Positions 44,531-54,975 are shown, counted from the first letter of the stretch. The stretch is DNA of 64,000 bases from Paenibacillus sp. FSL W8-0186 (GCF_037969765.1 NZ_CP150207.1:1164001-1228000), one strand, 5' to 3'. The notes: generated by a model from the letters alone, not told the origin. Translations and numbers: made by a program.

Positions 44531-44713
44531 ATGAAAGAGTGGACTGAATTATTTGAAGTGGAAAAACAGAAGTTAAATCAGCTAGGGAACGAATCTTTGG
44601 CGGATGGAATTCCGTTCCACGAAAACGACGCGCTGCAAGATCAGAGCAGAAGAGTGGATGAGCTGATTATCCAGTTGCACAAACGGGCTGGATTCAAACG
44701 GCGTTCAAGATAA
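44531..44713 (+). CDS. Spo0E-like small protein, copy A
   Basis: A 60-residue protein, MKEWTELFEVEKQKLNQLG then LQDQSRRVDELIIQLHKR. Two helices and the SRRVDELI segment recall Spo0E-family aspartyl-phosphate phosphatases (consensus SQELD), but the Gln-Glu of the signature is replaced, so phosphatase activity is doubtful. AAGGAG precedes the ATG. The paralogue at 55596 is about 70% identical by eye, including upstream sequence. Confidence 0.6.
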   Translation: MKEWTELFEVEKQKLNQLGNESLADGIPFHENDALQDQSRRVDELIIQLHKRAGFKRRSR

Positions 44714-45288
44714 CGCTCAAATGTTAATGCTCGGCTTTTAAGGCGAGTTTTCCAGCGTGGATCGAACGAAAATTCCGGGGTTCAGCTTGTTTTTGCATGG
44801 CTTTTGATCGTATTGGACATAAATTTATTCGGCAAGGTACTTATTTATATAGTGAATATAGTGAATTTTGGGGCGCCTTTAGCTTGGCGTTCTTTTTATT
44901 TTTTGAGTAAAGGAAATCAATGTATGATCCATTCTGCATTTTGACATATTAACTGTCTGAGTAGGTACGGGGAAGGGTAATGGTTTTTATATTTGGGGTG
45001 GGGATTATTTCGGGAAAATCCACATAAGATTATTAAAATGAATAATCGCATTCCGGTAGGAGCGGGGGGAGAAATGGATGACGGCTATGGTCTAGGCGAA
45101 TTTGACTGATCGAATATGGATAAAATGGACAAGCTAGTTGTAACGGTGGAGAACATGACCGCAGATTTTTGCTGCTGCCCCATGGCACTAGCATCCTTAA
45201 TATGCTGTAAGCGTATTTGATACGGGTATCTTTCAATGAGTTAGCAAGCATACGAAAGGGCTCAGAAGCAGAGTAAGGAGGACTTGGA
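44714..45288 (+). other. Gap holding a remnant of the module's third gene
   Basis: Bases about 44735-44790 match the coding sequence near 55908-55965 (shared GGATCGAAC and ATTCCGGGG blocks), showing that a copy of the 55805 gene once followed copy A and was deleted. The rest shows no gene. No purine-riboswitch consensus was found before nupC. Confidence 0.5.
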
Positions 45289-46479
45289 ATGAAATATATA
45301 ATTGCTATTGCCGGTCTGGTGGCCGTATTCGCAATGACCTATTTTGCGAGTAATGACCGGAGCCGTATCCGCTATCGGCCGCTGGCGCAAATGATTATTT
45401 TACAGATTGTCCTGGCGTTTTTATTGTTGAACACGACGCTGGGCGAGACTTTGATCCGGGGATTTACTTCTGTGTTCGAAGCGCTGCTGGCCTACGCGGC
45501 AGAAGGGGTTAATTTTGTATTTGGCGGAATCATGAATGAGGGCACGACCTCGCAGTTTTTTCTGATGGTTCTGATGCCGATTGTGGTTATTTCAGCGCTG
45601 ATAGGCATTTTGCAATATCTGAAGATCTTACCGTTTATTATCAGATATATCGGACTTGCGCTTAGCAAGGTAAACGGCATGGGCAAGCTGGAATCATATA
45701 ATGCGGTTGCTTCCGCAATTTTGGGGCAATCTGAAGTATTTATTTCTGTGAAAAAACAGATTGGGATGCTGCCGGAGCGTCGTCTGTATACGCTGTGCGC
45801 TTCCGCTATGTCGACGGTCTCCATGTCCATCGTTGGGGCGTACATGACGATGATCGAGCCGAGATATGTCGTCACGGCGCTTGTACTGAACCTGTTTGGC
45901 GGTTTTATTATCGCATCGATTCTGAATCCGTATAGAGTATCGAAGGAAGAGGACATTCTTGAGGTTCAGAAAGAGCGTAAGCAATCGTTCTTCGAGATGT
46001 TGGGCGAATATATTATGGATGGGTTCAGGGTGGCGATTACGGTCGCCGCGATGCTAATCGGCTTTGTCGCCCTGATTGCCTTGATTAACGGCTTGTTCGG
46101 GAGTTTGTTCGGTATTACGTTCCAGCAAATACTGGGTTATATTTTTTCACCGTTTGCCTTCCTTATGGGCGTGCCTTGGAAGGAAGCCGTCGAAGCCGGC
46201 AACATTATGGCAACGAAAATGGTGGCCAATGAATTCGTGGCGATGCTTGATCTGTCGACCATGACAAAGGAAGGCGCATTATCTGCACGGACGATTGGTA
46301 TCGTATCCGTCTTCTTGGTCTCGTTCGCGAACTTTTCGTCGATCGGCATCATTTCCGGGGCTGTGAAGGGGCTGCATGAAGAGCAGGGGAACACGGTCGC
46401 CCGCTTCGGTCTCCGCTTGCTGTACGGGGCCACGTTGGTCAGCGTGCTGTCGGCTACGGTCGCTGGTCTGTTCCTGTAA
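45289..46479 (+). CDS. nupC: NupC-family concentrative nucleoside transporter
   Basis: A 396-residue CNT-family symporter. Membrane segments with the conserved blocks [34 protein letters not shown], and NEFVAMLDL, then [18 protein letters not shown] near the end. Imports nucleosides with Na+ or H+. GGAGG precedes the ATG. No nucleoside-catabolic genes adjoin it in this window. Confidence 0.93.
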   Translation: MKYIIAIAGLVAVFAMTYFASNDRSRIRYRPLAQMIILQIVLAFLLLNTTLGETLIRGFTSVFEALLAYAAEGVNFVFGGIMNEGTTSQFFLMVLMPIVVISALIGILQYLKILPFIIRYIGLALSKVNGMGKLESYNAVASAILGQSEVFISVKKQIGMLPERRLYTLCASAMSTVSMSIVGAYMTMIEPRYVVTALVLNLFGGFIIASILNPYRVSKEEDILEVQKERKQSFFEMLGEYIMDGFRVAITVAAMLIGFVALIALINGLFGSLFGITFQQILGYIFSPFAFLMGVPWKEAVEAGNIMATKMVANEFVAMLDLSTMTKEGALSARTIGIVSVFLVSFANFSSIGIISGAVKGLHEEQGNTVARFGLRLLYGATLVSVLSATVAGLFL

Positions 46480-47031
46480 GGAATCGTAACTTTTAAGTGG
46501 AACTCTAACGACGAATTATGCTGCTTCATCGGCCTGACCGAAATTGCATTCCCGCTTCTTACTCCAGAGGAAAGACGATTCGTTCAATTGCAATCTCAAG
46601 ATCATCTGGATTCTCTGTCGCTATAGATCCCTTGGGATTATCCCGCACGCTTTTTTCTTATTCCAAAGAAGATGCCATTGCGCATCTTTTTTGGTTCGCA
46701 GAAATGAATGCAGGATAAAACCTAGCCTCTATTGTAGAGGGCTTGGACTTCGCCCCATTTACACAAAGGGAAGAATGCCTCTCCAACAAATTGGAAAACA
46801 TAATCTTGTTACCAGCAGAACTAGAGTGAATGACAGTGGGATGGCAACTAGGGAAAACGATCCCGATGATAATAAAATGAACCACAAGTTTTGGAAATAG
46901 AAGCATCCATTCTTTCCCCTTACTCTATTTCAAACGGAGAAAATCCACAATAAAATAAACATAACTAATGGAGGGATTTTGTATTTACTTTATTAGAAAT
47001 ACTCCGATTGAAATTGAAGGTAAATGAAAGT
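46480..47031 (+). other. Gap without recognised genes
   Basis: Several 60-118-codon frames overlap on both strands from 46518 to 46906 but none has an SD plus domain-like sequence. A direct-coding look around 46600-46720 may reflect a decayed gene. Confidence 0.4.
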
Positions 47032-47218
47032 ACTCGAATATTCATATATAAACTCGCTCAAGAAGAGAAAATCTGTAAATATATATGAAAATTCATATTT
47101 ATTTTATCATCTAGCGGTAAATCGGCTTATTATATTCGAAATATCGAATACATTTTAAGAATAGCAATGAGAACAGAGCAGAGTCAGCAGAATGATCTAT
47201 TTGGACATGAACGAGGGT
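47032..47218 (+). repeat. Dispersed intergenic repeat, copy 2
   Basis: Second copy of the 41016-41205 repeat, same orientation, with scattered substitutions and small indels. Confidence 0.75.
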
Positions 47219-48130
47219 TTGGAAGACGGGTAATAATTGTTGAAAATTCTTCTTTCATGTTGAGTGATTGCATATCGTTATCAGTTATCGAACCTGCATT
47301 TGCGTCGTAAATAACTTGCTTAACAAGAGGTGCAAATTCAAATTATGGATGCGTTTTCACAACGGTGGAGCTAGAAACGCGCTTGTGGGACAAGGTGCGT
47401 GCCCGTAGCTGGAGAAATTTGAGTGTCGAATCTCCGGATACTAGGCACCATTATAAAGAGCACTGGAACCATTAGGTTGTGGCGCATTTTTGAATACATT
47501 AAGGGGCGAAACCTCTAATTTAATTTTTACACTATGTTCTTACGGTCAACTACAGCGCTTATTGTTCCCATTCACGACTAAAAGTTGATATTTTCACCGA
47601 ATAGTAGTATTCTTTACGTTTTTGGAGATCGATTAGGCAGCCAAGGCGAGCTCCGAGGCCAGATCGCACGCAGAATGACAAAGTGGACATGACCTTTTAG
47701 TTCTAACGTTTGCCATCGCGGTTAATTCGCGGATTAATTGCATTTTGAAATTCTAACGTTTGTATATGCGGCTATTCTAACGTTTTGAGTATGTTGCGAC
47801 GAATTCGGCATAAATAACGTAGATTACAACCGTTAGAACATAGAAGTGCTCATTTTCGACTGATTAACCGCTGTGGCAACCGTTAGAAATATGGAAAGGC
47901 TTGTAGGCTTTCTGGATCGTATTTTAGTTTTATCGTTTCTTACTGTAATTATTTGTTGTGGGGCAAGTTTAGACATATATGGGCCATAGTACGGTTGTGT
48001 CGTAAATTACTTTTTAGTAAGAAAATACAACATATTAAAACACCCTCGCACTGAATGAGCAGGTAGGTCATCCCTGGTATTCAACAGAAGGTGTTTACAT
48101 TGATTGCTCTGATTGCTCCAAATTATACTA
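47219..48130. other. Gene-free AT-rich region
   Basis: About 900 bp with no supported ORF. It contains the nested inverted-repeat element at 47701-47888, listed separately; the rest has no clear structure. Confidence 0.5.
47701..47888. repeat. Nested inverted-repeat element (MITE- or REP-like)
   Basis: A 188-bp element with 26-bp terminal inverted repeats: TTCTAACGTTTGCCA... at 47701-47726 against ...TGGCAACCGTTAGAA at 47863-47888, three mismatches. An inner pair starts TTCTAACG at 47751 and ends CGTTAGAA at 47838. A fifth unpaired TTCTAACG is at 47775. It has no ORF. Confidence 0.65.
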
Positions 48131-48652
48131 CTATGCTGGAACTAAATCGTAGGCTAACTTCATGATAATATCTTGATGCTGCGGGTATTTAGCCAATAGT
48201 TCATCCTGTGTAAACAATTCAAAATCCTGAAATTCAAAACCAGGCGAAACCATGCATCCTACCAGAGAGAATGTATCTTCATCCTTGACCGATGAACCAA
48301 AGATCGAGTTTTTTGGAACGAGTACTTGAGGAACCTCTCCATTCTCCAAGTCTATTCCTAATTTATACTCCTTATATACTCCATCTTCATCAATAACATG
48401 AACGGTTAAAGGACTTCCCGCGTGATAATACCATAATTCATCGGATTTCAAACGATGGAAATGAGAAATGTCATCTGAGCCTAATAAAAAGTAGATGCTC
48501 GTATAAAGCTTTCTTTTACCTTCAAATTCGACGGATAATTCTTGATCTGAAGTTTGTTCTTCGGATTCAAATGTTCTTTTATAATACCCTCCCTCTGGAT
48601 GAGGAAGCAGCCCAAGTTTAGATATGTAATATTGTGCATTATGTTTGTTCAA
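48131..48652 (-). CDS. DUF985/cupin-fold protein
   Basis: A 173-residue cupin of the DUF985 family. ISKLGLLPHPEGGYYKRTFES, TSIYFLLGSDDISHFHRLKSDELWYYHAGSPL and VGCMVSPGFEFQDFEL are family-typical, with the HFHRLKSDE metal-like site. Function unknown. It starts at TTG after GGAGG. Monocistronic. Confidence 0.88.
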   Translation of the reverse strand: MNKHNAQYYISKLGLLPHPEGGYYKRTFESEEQTSDQELSVEFEGKRKLYTSIYFLLGSDDISHFHRLKSDELWYYHAGSPLTVHVIDEDGVYKEYKLGIDLENGEVPQVLVPKNSIFGSSVKDEDTFSLVGCMVSPGFEFQDFELFTQDELLAKYPQHQDIIMKLAYDLVPA

Positions 48653-49139
48653 CGTTGTATACCTCCAATAATTCGGAATTCTATGTCTAACTCAAGACAT
48701 AATAATCATTGTAACAGTTAACAACCGCTTGTCACTCATTTTTTCATTGATCCTGACAATGAGGCTCGTTTGGGATAGCAGGTGTACGTAAAATGTACTA
48801 AGATTAATCTAGCTTCATTACTTGCCAATCTATCACATCCAGATCTAACTTAAGAAAAGAAAATCCATAATTAATTGATCCACCGTGACATTGATAAAAT
48901 TTATGAACAACAAGCAATACAATATTATATAGCATATCGAGTGAATTTTATGAAAAGGAGTTTTTCGGCTATCATTTACCTAGAGTTTATGATTACTTAG
49001 AAAGAGTAACTCAGTCTGTCGATTATTAAATGTATTTAGAAGGCAGCCTTCGAGTAACTTAAAAGCATTCTAGCGAAGGGTTTCTATATCGTTTATACTG
49101 ATAAGATCAATTTACTTCTTAGGGAGTTGTCTAACAACC
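48653..49139. other. Divergent intergenic region
   Basis: About 490 AT-rich bases between the cupin and DUF4317 genes. No ORF or repeat stands out. Confidence 0.45.
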
Positions 49140-50309
49140 ATGATAAAGAAAGAAATCTTACATATACGCAAGCAATTTAAGCTGGATCACGATTTGCTGA
49201 ACATTCACGACATTCTCAACGTGTATATTATGAAGGAAAGCAACGAAATCTATCATTGGGAGCGGCAGGCGTTCGCCTTATTGGACAGAGAGAAGCAAGA
49301 GTTGTATATGGGTAATTTCAAGAAACTGCTGACGGGTGAATTCGATCAAAAGTTGTTCGAGTTGAAGTTTCAGGAGGAAGAAGTGGAGGAGCCGACGCGG
49401 TTACTGCTTCACCAGGCTTTGGTGACTGGTGATCCGGAGGAATGGCAGGACCTGCTGCTGCTGTTGGTGGACAAAATGCTAGTGGATGTCAAATATGAAC
49501 GGGATACGGTGGTCACGTTCGTTCGCGGACAATACTATCAGCCGACCAAGGGCAGAAATGAAGAGACCGAGGAGAGCGAGAAAAATGAAGTATTCGCGCA
49601 TCCGTTCATTCTGTGCAGCGTGAATTCCACGGAGCAGCAACGGAAAACTCTTTTGTTTGATTATGTAGAAAGAGAATTTAAATACAACGTCAATGTAGAC
49701 CCGATCATCAAGCTCAGTTCGCCGGAGCAAGGGTTCTTCTATCCCAGTGTGACGGACAACTATTCCGATGTAAACCGCATTCTGTATTGTACGGGGAAAG
49801 CGAATGAACCGAACTCGCATTTCATCGAACAGGTCTTGAATGCCGAAAGATCCGTGACGGCACGGGAAGAGAGAGCGATCTTCGAAGATATCGTGAAGGA
49901 AGTGACGGGTGAACAACTGGACGCGACTACCCTTGCAAATGTGTATGAGGAAATTCATCGAGTGATTGAAACTAACGAGGAGGAGGAAGAGCCTCCGAAG
50001 CTGGATTATAAAGATGTGGAGCAAGTGCTAACGGTAAGTGGTGTAAAGAACGTGACGACTGAAAAAGTGGAACGGGCGTTTGAAACGATCGTCGATGATA
50101 GGAACTATGAATTGAAGGCGAGCAGCGTTATGCCAAAATTTACGTCAAAGTCTATTAAGATCGATACTAAGGTTGCCATGATTTCGGTTAGCCCGCAGGA
50201 TTTAAAGTATGTGAAGCAGGTGAATTATCAAGGAAAACGATGTATCCTGATTGAGGTTGACGAAGATGCCGTCATCGAAGGATTTACGCTCAGTACAGAG
50301 ACGATATAG
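49140..50309 (+). CDS. DUF4317 family protein
   Basis: A 389-residue acidic cytoplasmic protein matching DUF4317. It has IRKQFKLDHDLLNIHDILNVYI near the start, LCSVNSTEQQRKTLLFDY in the middle, and two internal domains ending RCILIEVDEDAVIEGF. Function unknown; the family is widespread in Firmicutes. No good SD before ATG 49140 (TAGGGAG about ten bases upstream). Followed by a hairpin terminator. Confidence 0.85.
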   Translation: MIKKEILHIRKQFKLDHDLLNIHDILNVYIMKESNEIYHWERQAFALLDREKQELYMGNFKKLLTGEFDQKLFELKFQEEEVEEPTRLLLHQALVTGDPEEWQDLLLLLVDKMLVDVKYERDTVVTFVRGQYYQPTKGRNEETEESEKNEVFAHPFILCSVNSTEQQRKTLLFDYVEREFKYNVNVDPIIKLSSPEQGFFYPSVTDNYSDVNRILYCTGKANEPNSHFIEQVLNAERSVTAREERAIFEDIVKEVTGEQLDATTLANVYEEIHRVIETNEEEEEPPKLDYKDVEQVLTVSGVKNVTTEKVERAFETIVDDRNYELKASSVMPKFTSKSIKIDTKVAMISVSPQDLKYVKQVNYQGKRCILIEVDEDAVIEGFTLSTETI

Positions 50310-50398
50310 AATCGTTTGACAGTTTGCAGGCGCATGAATCAACGAATGACAAAATGGGCCGATAATCGCTTGATATAAGGTGTTAATACCATTTTAAA

Positions 50399-50446
50399 GA
50401 GGGCCGTCTCCTAGTCATACGTCGATGACTGTGGGGATGGCCCTTT
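50399..50446 (+). terminator. Terminator after the DUF4317 gene
   Basis: Outer GGGCC/GGCCC and inner AGTCAT/ATGACT pairing, followed by TTT. Confidence 0.6.
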
Positions 50447-50907
50447 GTGGTGAAGTGTCCAAATGTTTCTAAAGCACATTCTTGATAAAATAAATGTCGG
50501 GGCTTTTCTTAACTTGGCTGGCAAACTAAAATATCGGATAATCGCAAACGATGCCGCCCCCAAGAGTGCAGCTAAGGGTGGCATATACATTGGAATAGGA
50601 TGTGGTTTACAGTTCAAGACTATAACCCACAGTAACCAACGCCACGATATCTTCGACTTGATCGGGCTGTGGCACAACTTGAGTAAGTTCCCTGAGAAGA
50701 AGTTTACGTATACTGTCAAAAAGATAGACCAACAGTTTAAAGTAATGGAAGTGCCTCCCTACCAGCCTTAAACCGAGTATTTGGTGAACAGCGCTATACA
50801 TTATTCCAGACCTCATCGTCTATTGATCCGTGTCTTACGCTCAATGAATGTTGCAGCTCAGGCGCGACTATTCCCCCGACTGGGGACCACTATATCAGTT
50901 TCCATGC
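50447..50907. other. Gap with one doubtful ORF
   Basis: A 102-codon frame at 50463-50771 (IGIGCGLQFKTITHSNQRHD inside) has a protein-like composition but no SD and no recognised domain. It may be a gene fragment. Nothing else is supported. Confidence 0.4.
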
Positions 50908-51564
50908 TCAAGTCGGATTGGCTGGTTGCTGCAATTTGTTCATAAAGGCACTGTGCAATAGTTCGTAAACATACGAGGAAAACTGCTTCTGCTGCAACCC
51001 GTAGCGCTCGGTGTACGTATTTCCGCTGGACGTGAGTTCCTGAAAAAAACCAGACAGTAGAAAAATGAGTGAGTAAGTGAACATTTCCGCATCTACCTCC
51101 GGTTGAATACTTCCGTCCATTTTCCCATTTTCAATGATTTGCATAAATTTAATCAAACCCTCCCTCTTGAAGCGTACTAATTGATCGTAAATCGGGCTCT
51201 CCTTTTTATCGCTCCGGATATGTCCGAGATAATTCATCAGTAAAAAGGTATCCCGATGATCCTCATAAAATCGATAAAATGATTCAATTGCAGCCTGCAC
51301 GTTTTCGAACCCATTCTTGGAGGAATCCACCACGCTTTCCATCGCTGCAAACAAGTTCTGAAATCCTTCCAGTACAACGGCATAATATAAATCTTCTTTG
51401 CTCGAAAAATAATTATAAATGGTCCTTTTTGTAAAGCCTGATTGTTTCGCAATATCGTCCATTGTCGTTCTCTCGAACCCATGAAGGTGAAAACTCGCTT
51501 CTGCTGCTCGAAGCATTTCTTCCTTATACATTTGCTTTTCTTTTTCTCGTCTATTTTGTCGAAT
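50908..51564 (-). CDS. TetR/AcrR family regulator, unusual start
   Basis: About 218 residues. HTH region HGFERTTMDDIAKQSGFTKRTIYNYFSSKEDLYYAV is followed by a TetR-type ligand domain. The best SD on the minus strand (AAAGGGGG) lies eight bases before an ATT codon at 51564, which is in frame, so an ATT start is possible. ATG 51531 (weak SD) and TTG 51624 are alternatives. Divergent from two SDR genes and beside a double palindrome at 51633-51660, its likely operator. Confidence 0.82.
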   Translation of the reverse strand: MRQNRREKEKQMYKEEMLRAAEASFHLHGFERTTMDDIAKQSGFTKRTIYNYFSSKEDLYYAVVLEGFQNLFAAMESVVDSSKNGFENVQAAIESFYRFYEDHRDTFLLMNYLGHIRSDKKESPIYDQLVRFKREGLIKFMQIIENGKMDGSIQPEVDAEMFTYSLIFLLSGFFQELTSSGNTYTERYGLQQKQFSSYVYELLHSAFMNKLQQPANPT

Positions 51565-51632
51565 CGTTAGTTCCCCCTTTGATGATGTAATTTTTTTTGA
51601 AAAAAAGCTTGCATTCGCACACAACCATTAAT

Positions 51633-51660
51633 ATACTGACAGTATATTAGTATACTAATA
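51633..51660. promoter_or_regulatory. Double palindromic operator between TetR and SDR genes
   Basis: ATACTG-A-CAGTAT (51633-51645) abuts a perfect 16-bp palindrome TATTAGTATACTAATA (51645-51660), in the divergent promoter region. Confidence 0.65.
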
Positions 51661-51766
51661 GTGAAATTACTTTACTTCTAGTTTATTACTGCAAGTATAT
51701 GGGTATTTCGATCTTTCGTCAATGGAGGGTACCGATTCGTTCAATTTAAAAGGAGGATGATCAAAG

Positions 51767-52666
51767 ATGGCTATAGTTGTCATGACAGGTGGAACTTCAG
51801 GTTTCGGCTTGAAATGTGCTCACCAGCTCTTAGGCAAGAATGGAACGCGACTAATCATGGGGGGACGCAGTAGTGGTCCTATAGGTGCAATGATGTTTCC
51901 GCTCGATCTGACCCGACTTGCGGATGTACGATCATTTGCAACCCAGGTCATAGAAGCATTAGGCGAGTCAAAAATCGATGCCCTGATAATGAACGCAGGT
52001 ATATCGCTGTCCACAACGAAAGAGCGTAGTGCTGATGGATTCGAGTTGACATTTGCCGTTAATCACTTGGCGCATTATTTACTCTTACGCCTGTTGCTTC
52101 CTTATTTGGCGGAAGGTGCGGTGGTCGAGTTGACGACTAGCGGCACTCACGATCCAGCAGAAAAAACGATGCTTCCCGTGCCGCGGCACGTAGATGCCCG
52201 CTTACTGGCACATCCCGAGCTGGATCGTGAGCGCGACAGCGAGCCACGCATCGCCGGCGGTCGCGCGTACTCTACTTCGAAGCTGTGTAATCTGTTGACC
52301 GCCCGCGCTTTGGCTGCTAGTCCGGTGGCGGCGGCGAAGCGATTGAGGGTCGTCTCCTATAGTCCAGGGCCGACCCCTGGGACTGGCCTGTTGCGCGATT
52401 CACCGCCCTTGGTCCGTGCCATGTGGTCTGCCATGGGATGGCCCGTTATCCGGCATCTCTTCCCGCGCTTCAGCAGCAGTCACACAGCTGCCAAGGAGTT
52501 GGCGAATCTAGTACTTGGTGTTACCGAAATCCCGCAAGGACGTATCTATTCCGTCCTGCATAGAAACCGACTTGATTGGCCGCAGCTATCCGAGTTGGCC
52601 CGCCGTGACGACTTGATGACAGCGCTGTGGAGAGACAGCGCAATACTGGTCGGTTTGTCGGAATAG
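51767..52666 (+). CDS. Short-chain dehydrogenase/reductase
   Basis: A 299-residue SDR with TGGTSGFG cofactor loop at residues 7-14, NAGIS near 76, and a YSTSKLCN (YxxxK) catalytic motif near 168. The middle of the gene is GC-richer than its surroundings, hinting at separate origin. AAAGGAGG precedes the ATG. First of two SDR genes divergent from the TetR gene; a detoxification role is plausible but unproven. Confidence 0.87.
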   Translation: MAIVVMTGGTSGFGLKCAHQLLGKNGTRLIMGGRSSGPIGAMMFPLDLTRLADVRSFATQVIEALGESKIDALIMNAGISLSTTKERSADGFELTFAVNHLAHYLLLRLLLPYLAEGAVVELTTSGTHDPAEKTMLPVPRHVDARLLAHPELDRERDSEPRIAGGRAYSTSKLCNLLTARALAASPVAAAKRLRVVSYSPGPTPGTGLLRDSPPLVRAMWSAMGWPVIRHLFPRFSSSHTAAKELANLVLGVTEIPQGRIYSVLHRNRLDWPQLSELARRDDLMTALWRDSAILVGLSE

Positions 52667-52686
52667 AATGCAAGGAGTTGATATCA

Positions 52687-53550
52687 ATGAAAAATGTTCT
52701 TATAACTGGTGGTACTGACGGTATTGGCAAAGGTATAGCATTAGATTATTTTAGAAAAGGGCATCGAGTTTTTGTAATTGGAAGTTCATCCGCTAAGGGC
52801 GAAACACTTTATAATGAAGCTGAACGAATAAAGGGGGAAGGGAAAATCACCTTTATGCAAGCGGATTTAAGTCTTATACATGAAAATGAAAGAATAATAA
52901 AGAAATTAAATAGTGAGATTGACATGTTGGATCACGTTATTTTATGTGCTACAAGCTATAAATCCCAAAAAAATCTATTTACAACTGAAGAAGGTTATGA
53001 ATTTAATTTTGCATTGAGCTATTTGAGTAGATTCATTCTAAGCTATGGTTTAACTCATTTATTGGAGCGTTCAAGTGAACCGATCATACTGAATGTATGT
53101 GCACCGGGCATGAAAGGTAAAGTTAACTTCGATGATGTACAACATCCAACGACAAGAATATTGTTCCATAATAGCCGTTTAAATGATTTATTGGGGGTTT
53201 CATTCGAACAAAGAAACAAGGGCAGTCGAATTAAATATATTCTATATAACCCCTGGGCCGTACAAACGACTGGATGGTATGAAGCGATAGAAAATCCTAT
53301 TAAGAAAAAAGTAATGAAGCTCGTTTATGGAATCGTTGGAAAATCAGTCGAAGAAGGGGTTAAACCGATTATCTATTTATTAGAGCACCCACCTAAAGAT
53401 TATTTAACTGCATTCAAGTTGGAAAAAAGGGTCCATTTGACGATGGAAACATTCGATCCTGCAAAAGCAGAGAGACTTCATAAAATTACTGAGCAACTGT
53501 TGGGCGAAATCTTCAATTCAACTCAAATTGCGCTTGCTGATCAAGTTTGA
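52687..53550 (+). CDS. SDR-like protein with altered active site
   Basis: A 287-residue SDR: ITGGTDGIGKGIAL cofactor loop at residues 6-19. Where YxxxK is expected the sequence reads LFHNSRLNDLL, with Phe for Tyr and Arg for Lys, so classical catalysis is doubtful unless the alignment is shifted. AAGGAG precedes ATG 52687. AT-rich, unlike the preceding SDR, although probably in one transcript. Confidence 0.8.
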   Translation: MKNVLITGGTDGIGKGIALDYFRKGHRVFVIGSSSAKGETLYNEAERIKGEGKITFMQADLSLIHENERIIKKLNSEIDMLDHVILCATSYKSQKNLFTTEEGYEFNFALSYLSRFILSYGLTHLLERSSEPIILNVCAPGMKGKVNFDDVQHPTTRILFHNSRLNDLLGVSFEQRNKGSRIKYILYNPWAVQTTGWYEAIENPIKKKVMKLVYGIVGKSVEEGVKPIIYLLEHPPKDYLTAFKLEKRVHLTMETFDPAKAERLHKITEQLLGEIFNSTQIALADQV

Positions 53551-53661
53551 AGTGAATGCGGAAACGACAAGATCGGACTGGGATTTGTTAAATGGAGTGC
53601 TTCGTATCGGGGATGTTAACCATGGAAATTAAACCATGAGCAGCGATTAGAAATAACTACA

Positions 53662-54262
53662 ATGAAATATCAATGTTGTATTAGTTTTCTATGTTCTTCA
53701 TTTGGTAAATGGCTTTCGCCAATTTGTGCGAAGACGTTCATAGAACGTGTTGCCGCGGTAGATCAGGATAAATACGTCAAGAAGCTTACCACACTTTCCT
53801 ATTTCAAGCTGTTCTTACATGCGCAGCTCCATCAGCGTGACGGATTGCGTGAAATTGCAGACGACGTGCTGTCTAAAGGCTTTCAAAAGGAACTGGGTAT
53901 CACATCCATCTCCGCTTCCACAGCTTTGCCGTAAACATAATCAGGTCGATCCAGCCCTTTTGGAGCAGGTGTTTATGGATCTTGTGCATCGGATTCGTCA
54001 AAGCATAGAGCCATCTTTGTTACGTAGGGATTTTCGGATCATCGATTCCACCACCATTGGACTTTGCCTACAGAAGTTCAAGTGGGCCCAGTTCCGAAAG
54101 ACGAAAGCTGGTGTCAAGCTGCATTTCCGTCTGGCCTACATAGACGATAAAATGACGATTCCTGATAAAGTCTGGATGACACCAGCCAAGAAGATTGATC
54201 GTAGCCAAATGGACGACTTGATTGATGAAGAAGGCATGGCCTATTTCCAACAAGCTCGTTAA
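53662..54262 (+). pseudogene. Broken IS4-type transposase
   Basis: Frame one gives SSFGKWLSPICAKTF, KKLTTLSYFKLFLHAQLHQR and ends ITSISASTALP. The +1 frame continues QLCRKHNQVDPALLEQVF, FRIIDSTTIGL (first catalytic Asp) and VKLHFRLAY to YFQQAR, where it stops before the C-terminal catalytic part. One extra A near 53918 explains the frameshift. The 3' part is deleted, so it cannot transpose. It adjoins the truncated FGE copy B. Confidence 0.8.
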
Positions 54263-54365
54263 TTTTCCTGTCCACAACTGATGTAAGAACTATAAAGTTG
54301 GTTTTGTTTAGCCTTTTTTTGTCTAAGCTTCGTCCCTGAGGATTTATTCGTCTTTGTCTTAGAAT

Positions 54366-54906
54366 AAAGCCGAGGGCTTAAAACCGTATTACAGTATAAA
54401 CAAGAATAAAAAGGATCCGAATAATAAGAGCGATCACGATAATATAAAATGGACAATAACGATCAATAAGGGAGCTAATGGTTACCGGTTGCCGACGGAA
54501 GCCGAGTGGGAATATGCTGCGGGCGGAGGTCAGGTGAGCGAGAGTTACACATACAGCGGAAACAATAAAGCAGATGAAGTAGCATGGTATTGGAAAAACG
54601 CTGGAGATAAATACTTATCCGGAGATTGGAATTGGCCTAAGATAGAAAGCAACAAAAATAAAACAAAATCTGTTGGGTAGCAAGCAACCCAACGAGTTAG
54701 GACTCTACGATATGTCAGGTAACGTAAGAGAATGGTGCTGGAACTGGTACGCAGAAGATTTGGATAGTAAAAACGGCGCTTTTCGGGTCGTGAAGGGCGG
54801 CGGTTGGATCGGCGACGTCAGGAACAACGAGATATCTTTTCAGGGCAAGTTCGAGGGGAATGGCTTTGGCCCCGATCAAGGTTTCAGCGTGGTTCGAGGC
54901 GAGTAA
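54366..54906 (+). pseudogene. FGE-like lipoprotein gene, copy B, truncated and frameshifted
   Basis: Homologous to residues about 115-286 of copy A (43528): EGLKPYYSINKNKKDP, GYRLPTEAEWEYAAGGG, then a frameshift at about 54675 (an extra G in TTGGGTAGC), then ELGLYDMSGNVREWCWNW to FSVVRGE. The lipobox and N-terminal half are missing, replaced by the transposase fragment. Downstream terminator and Spo0E-like gene parallel copy A. Confidence 0.85.
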
Positions 54907-54942
54907 AGGGGAATGAAATATGTTGATATTCATAAAACAATG

Positions 54943-54975
54943 AAGACGCTCGGATTCGTTAGCCGAGCGTCTTTA
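54943..54975 (+). terminator. Rho-independent terminator
   Basis: AAGACGCTCGG / CCGAGCGTCTT stem with T residues, equivalent to that at 44425. Confidence 0.85.

Noticed and set aside
44714..45288. Purine riboswitch before nupC
   Set aside because: The conserved junction and loop sequences of the purine aptamer are not present.
46518..46906. Overlapping 66-118-codon frames on both strands
   Set aside because: No SD or recognisable domain; at most a decayed gene.
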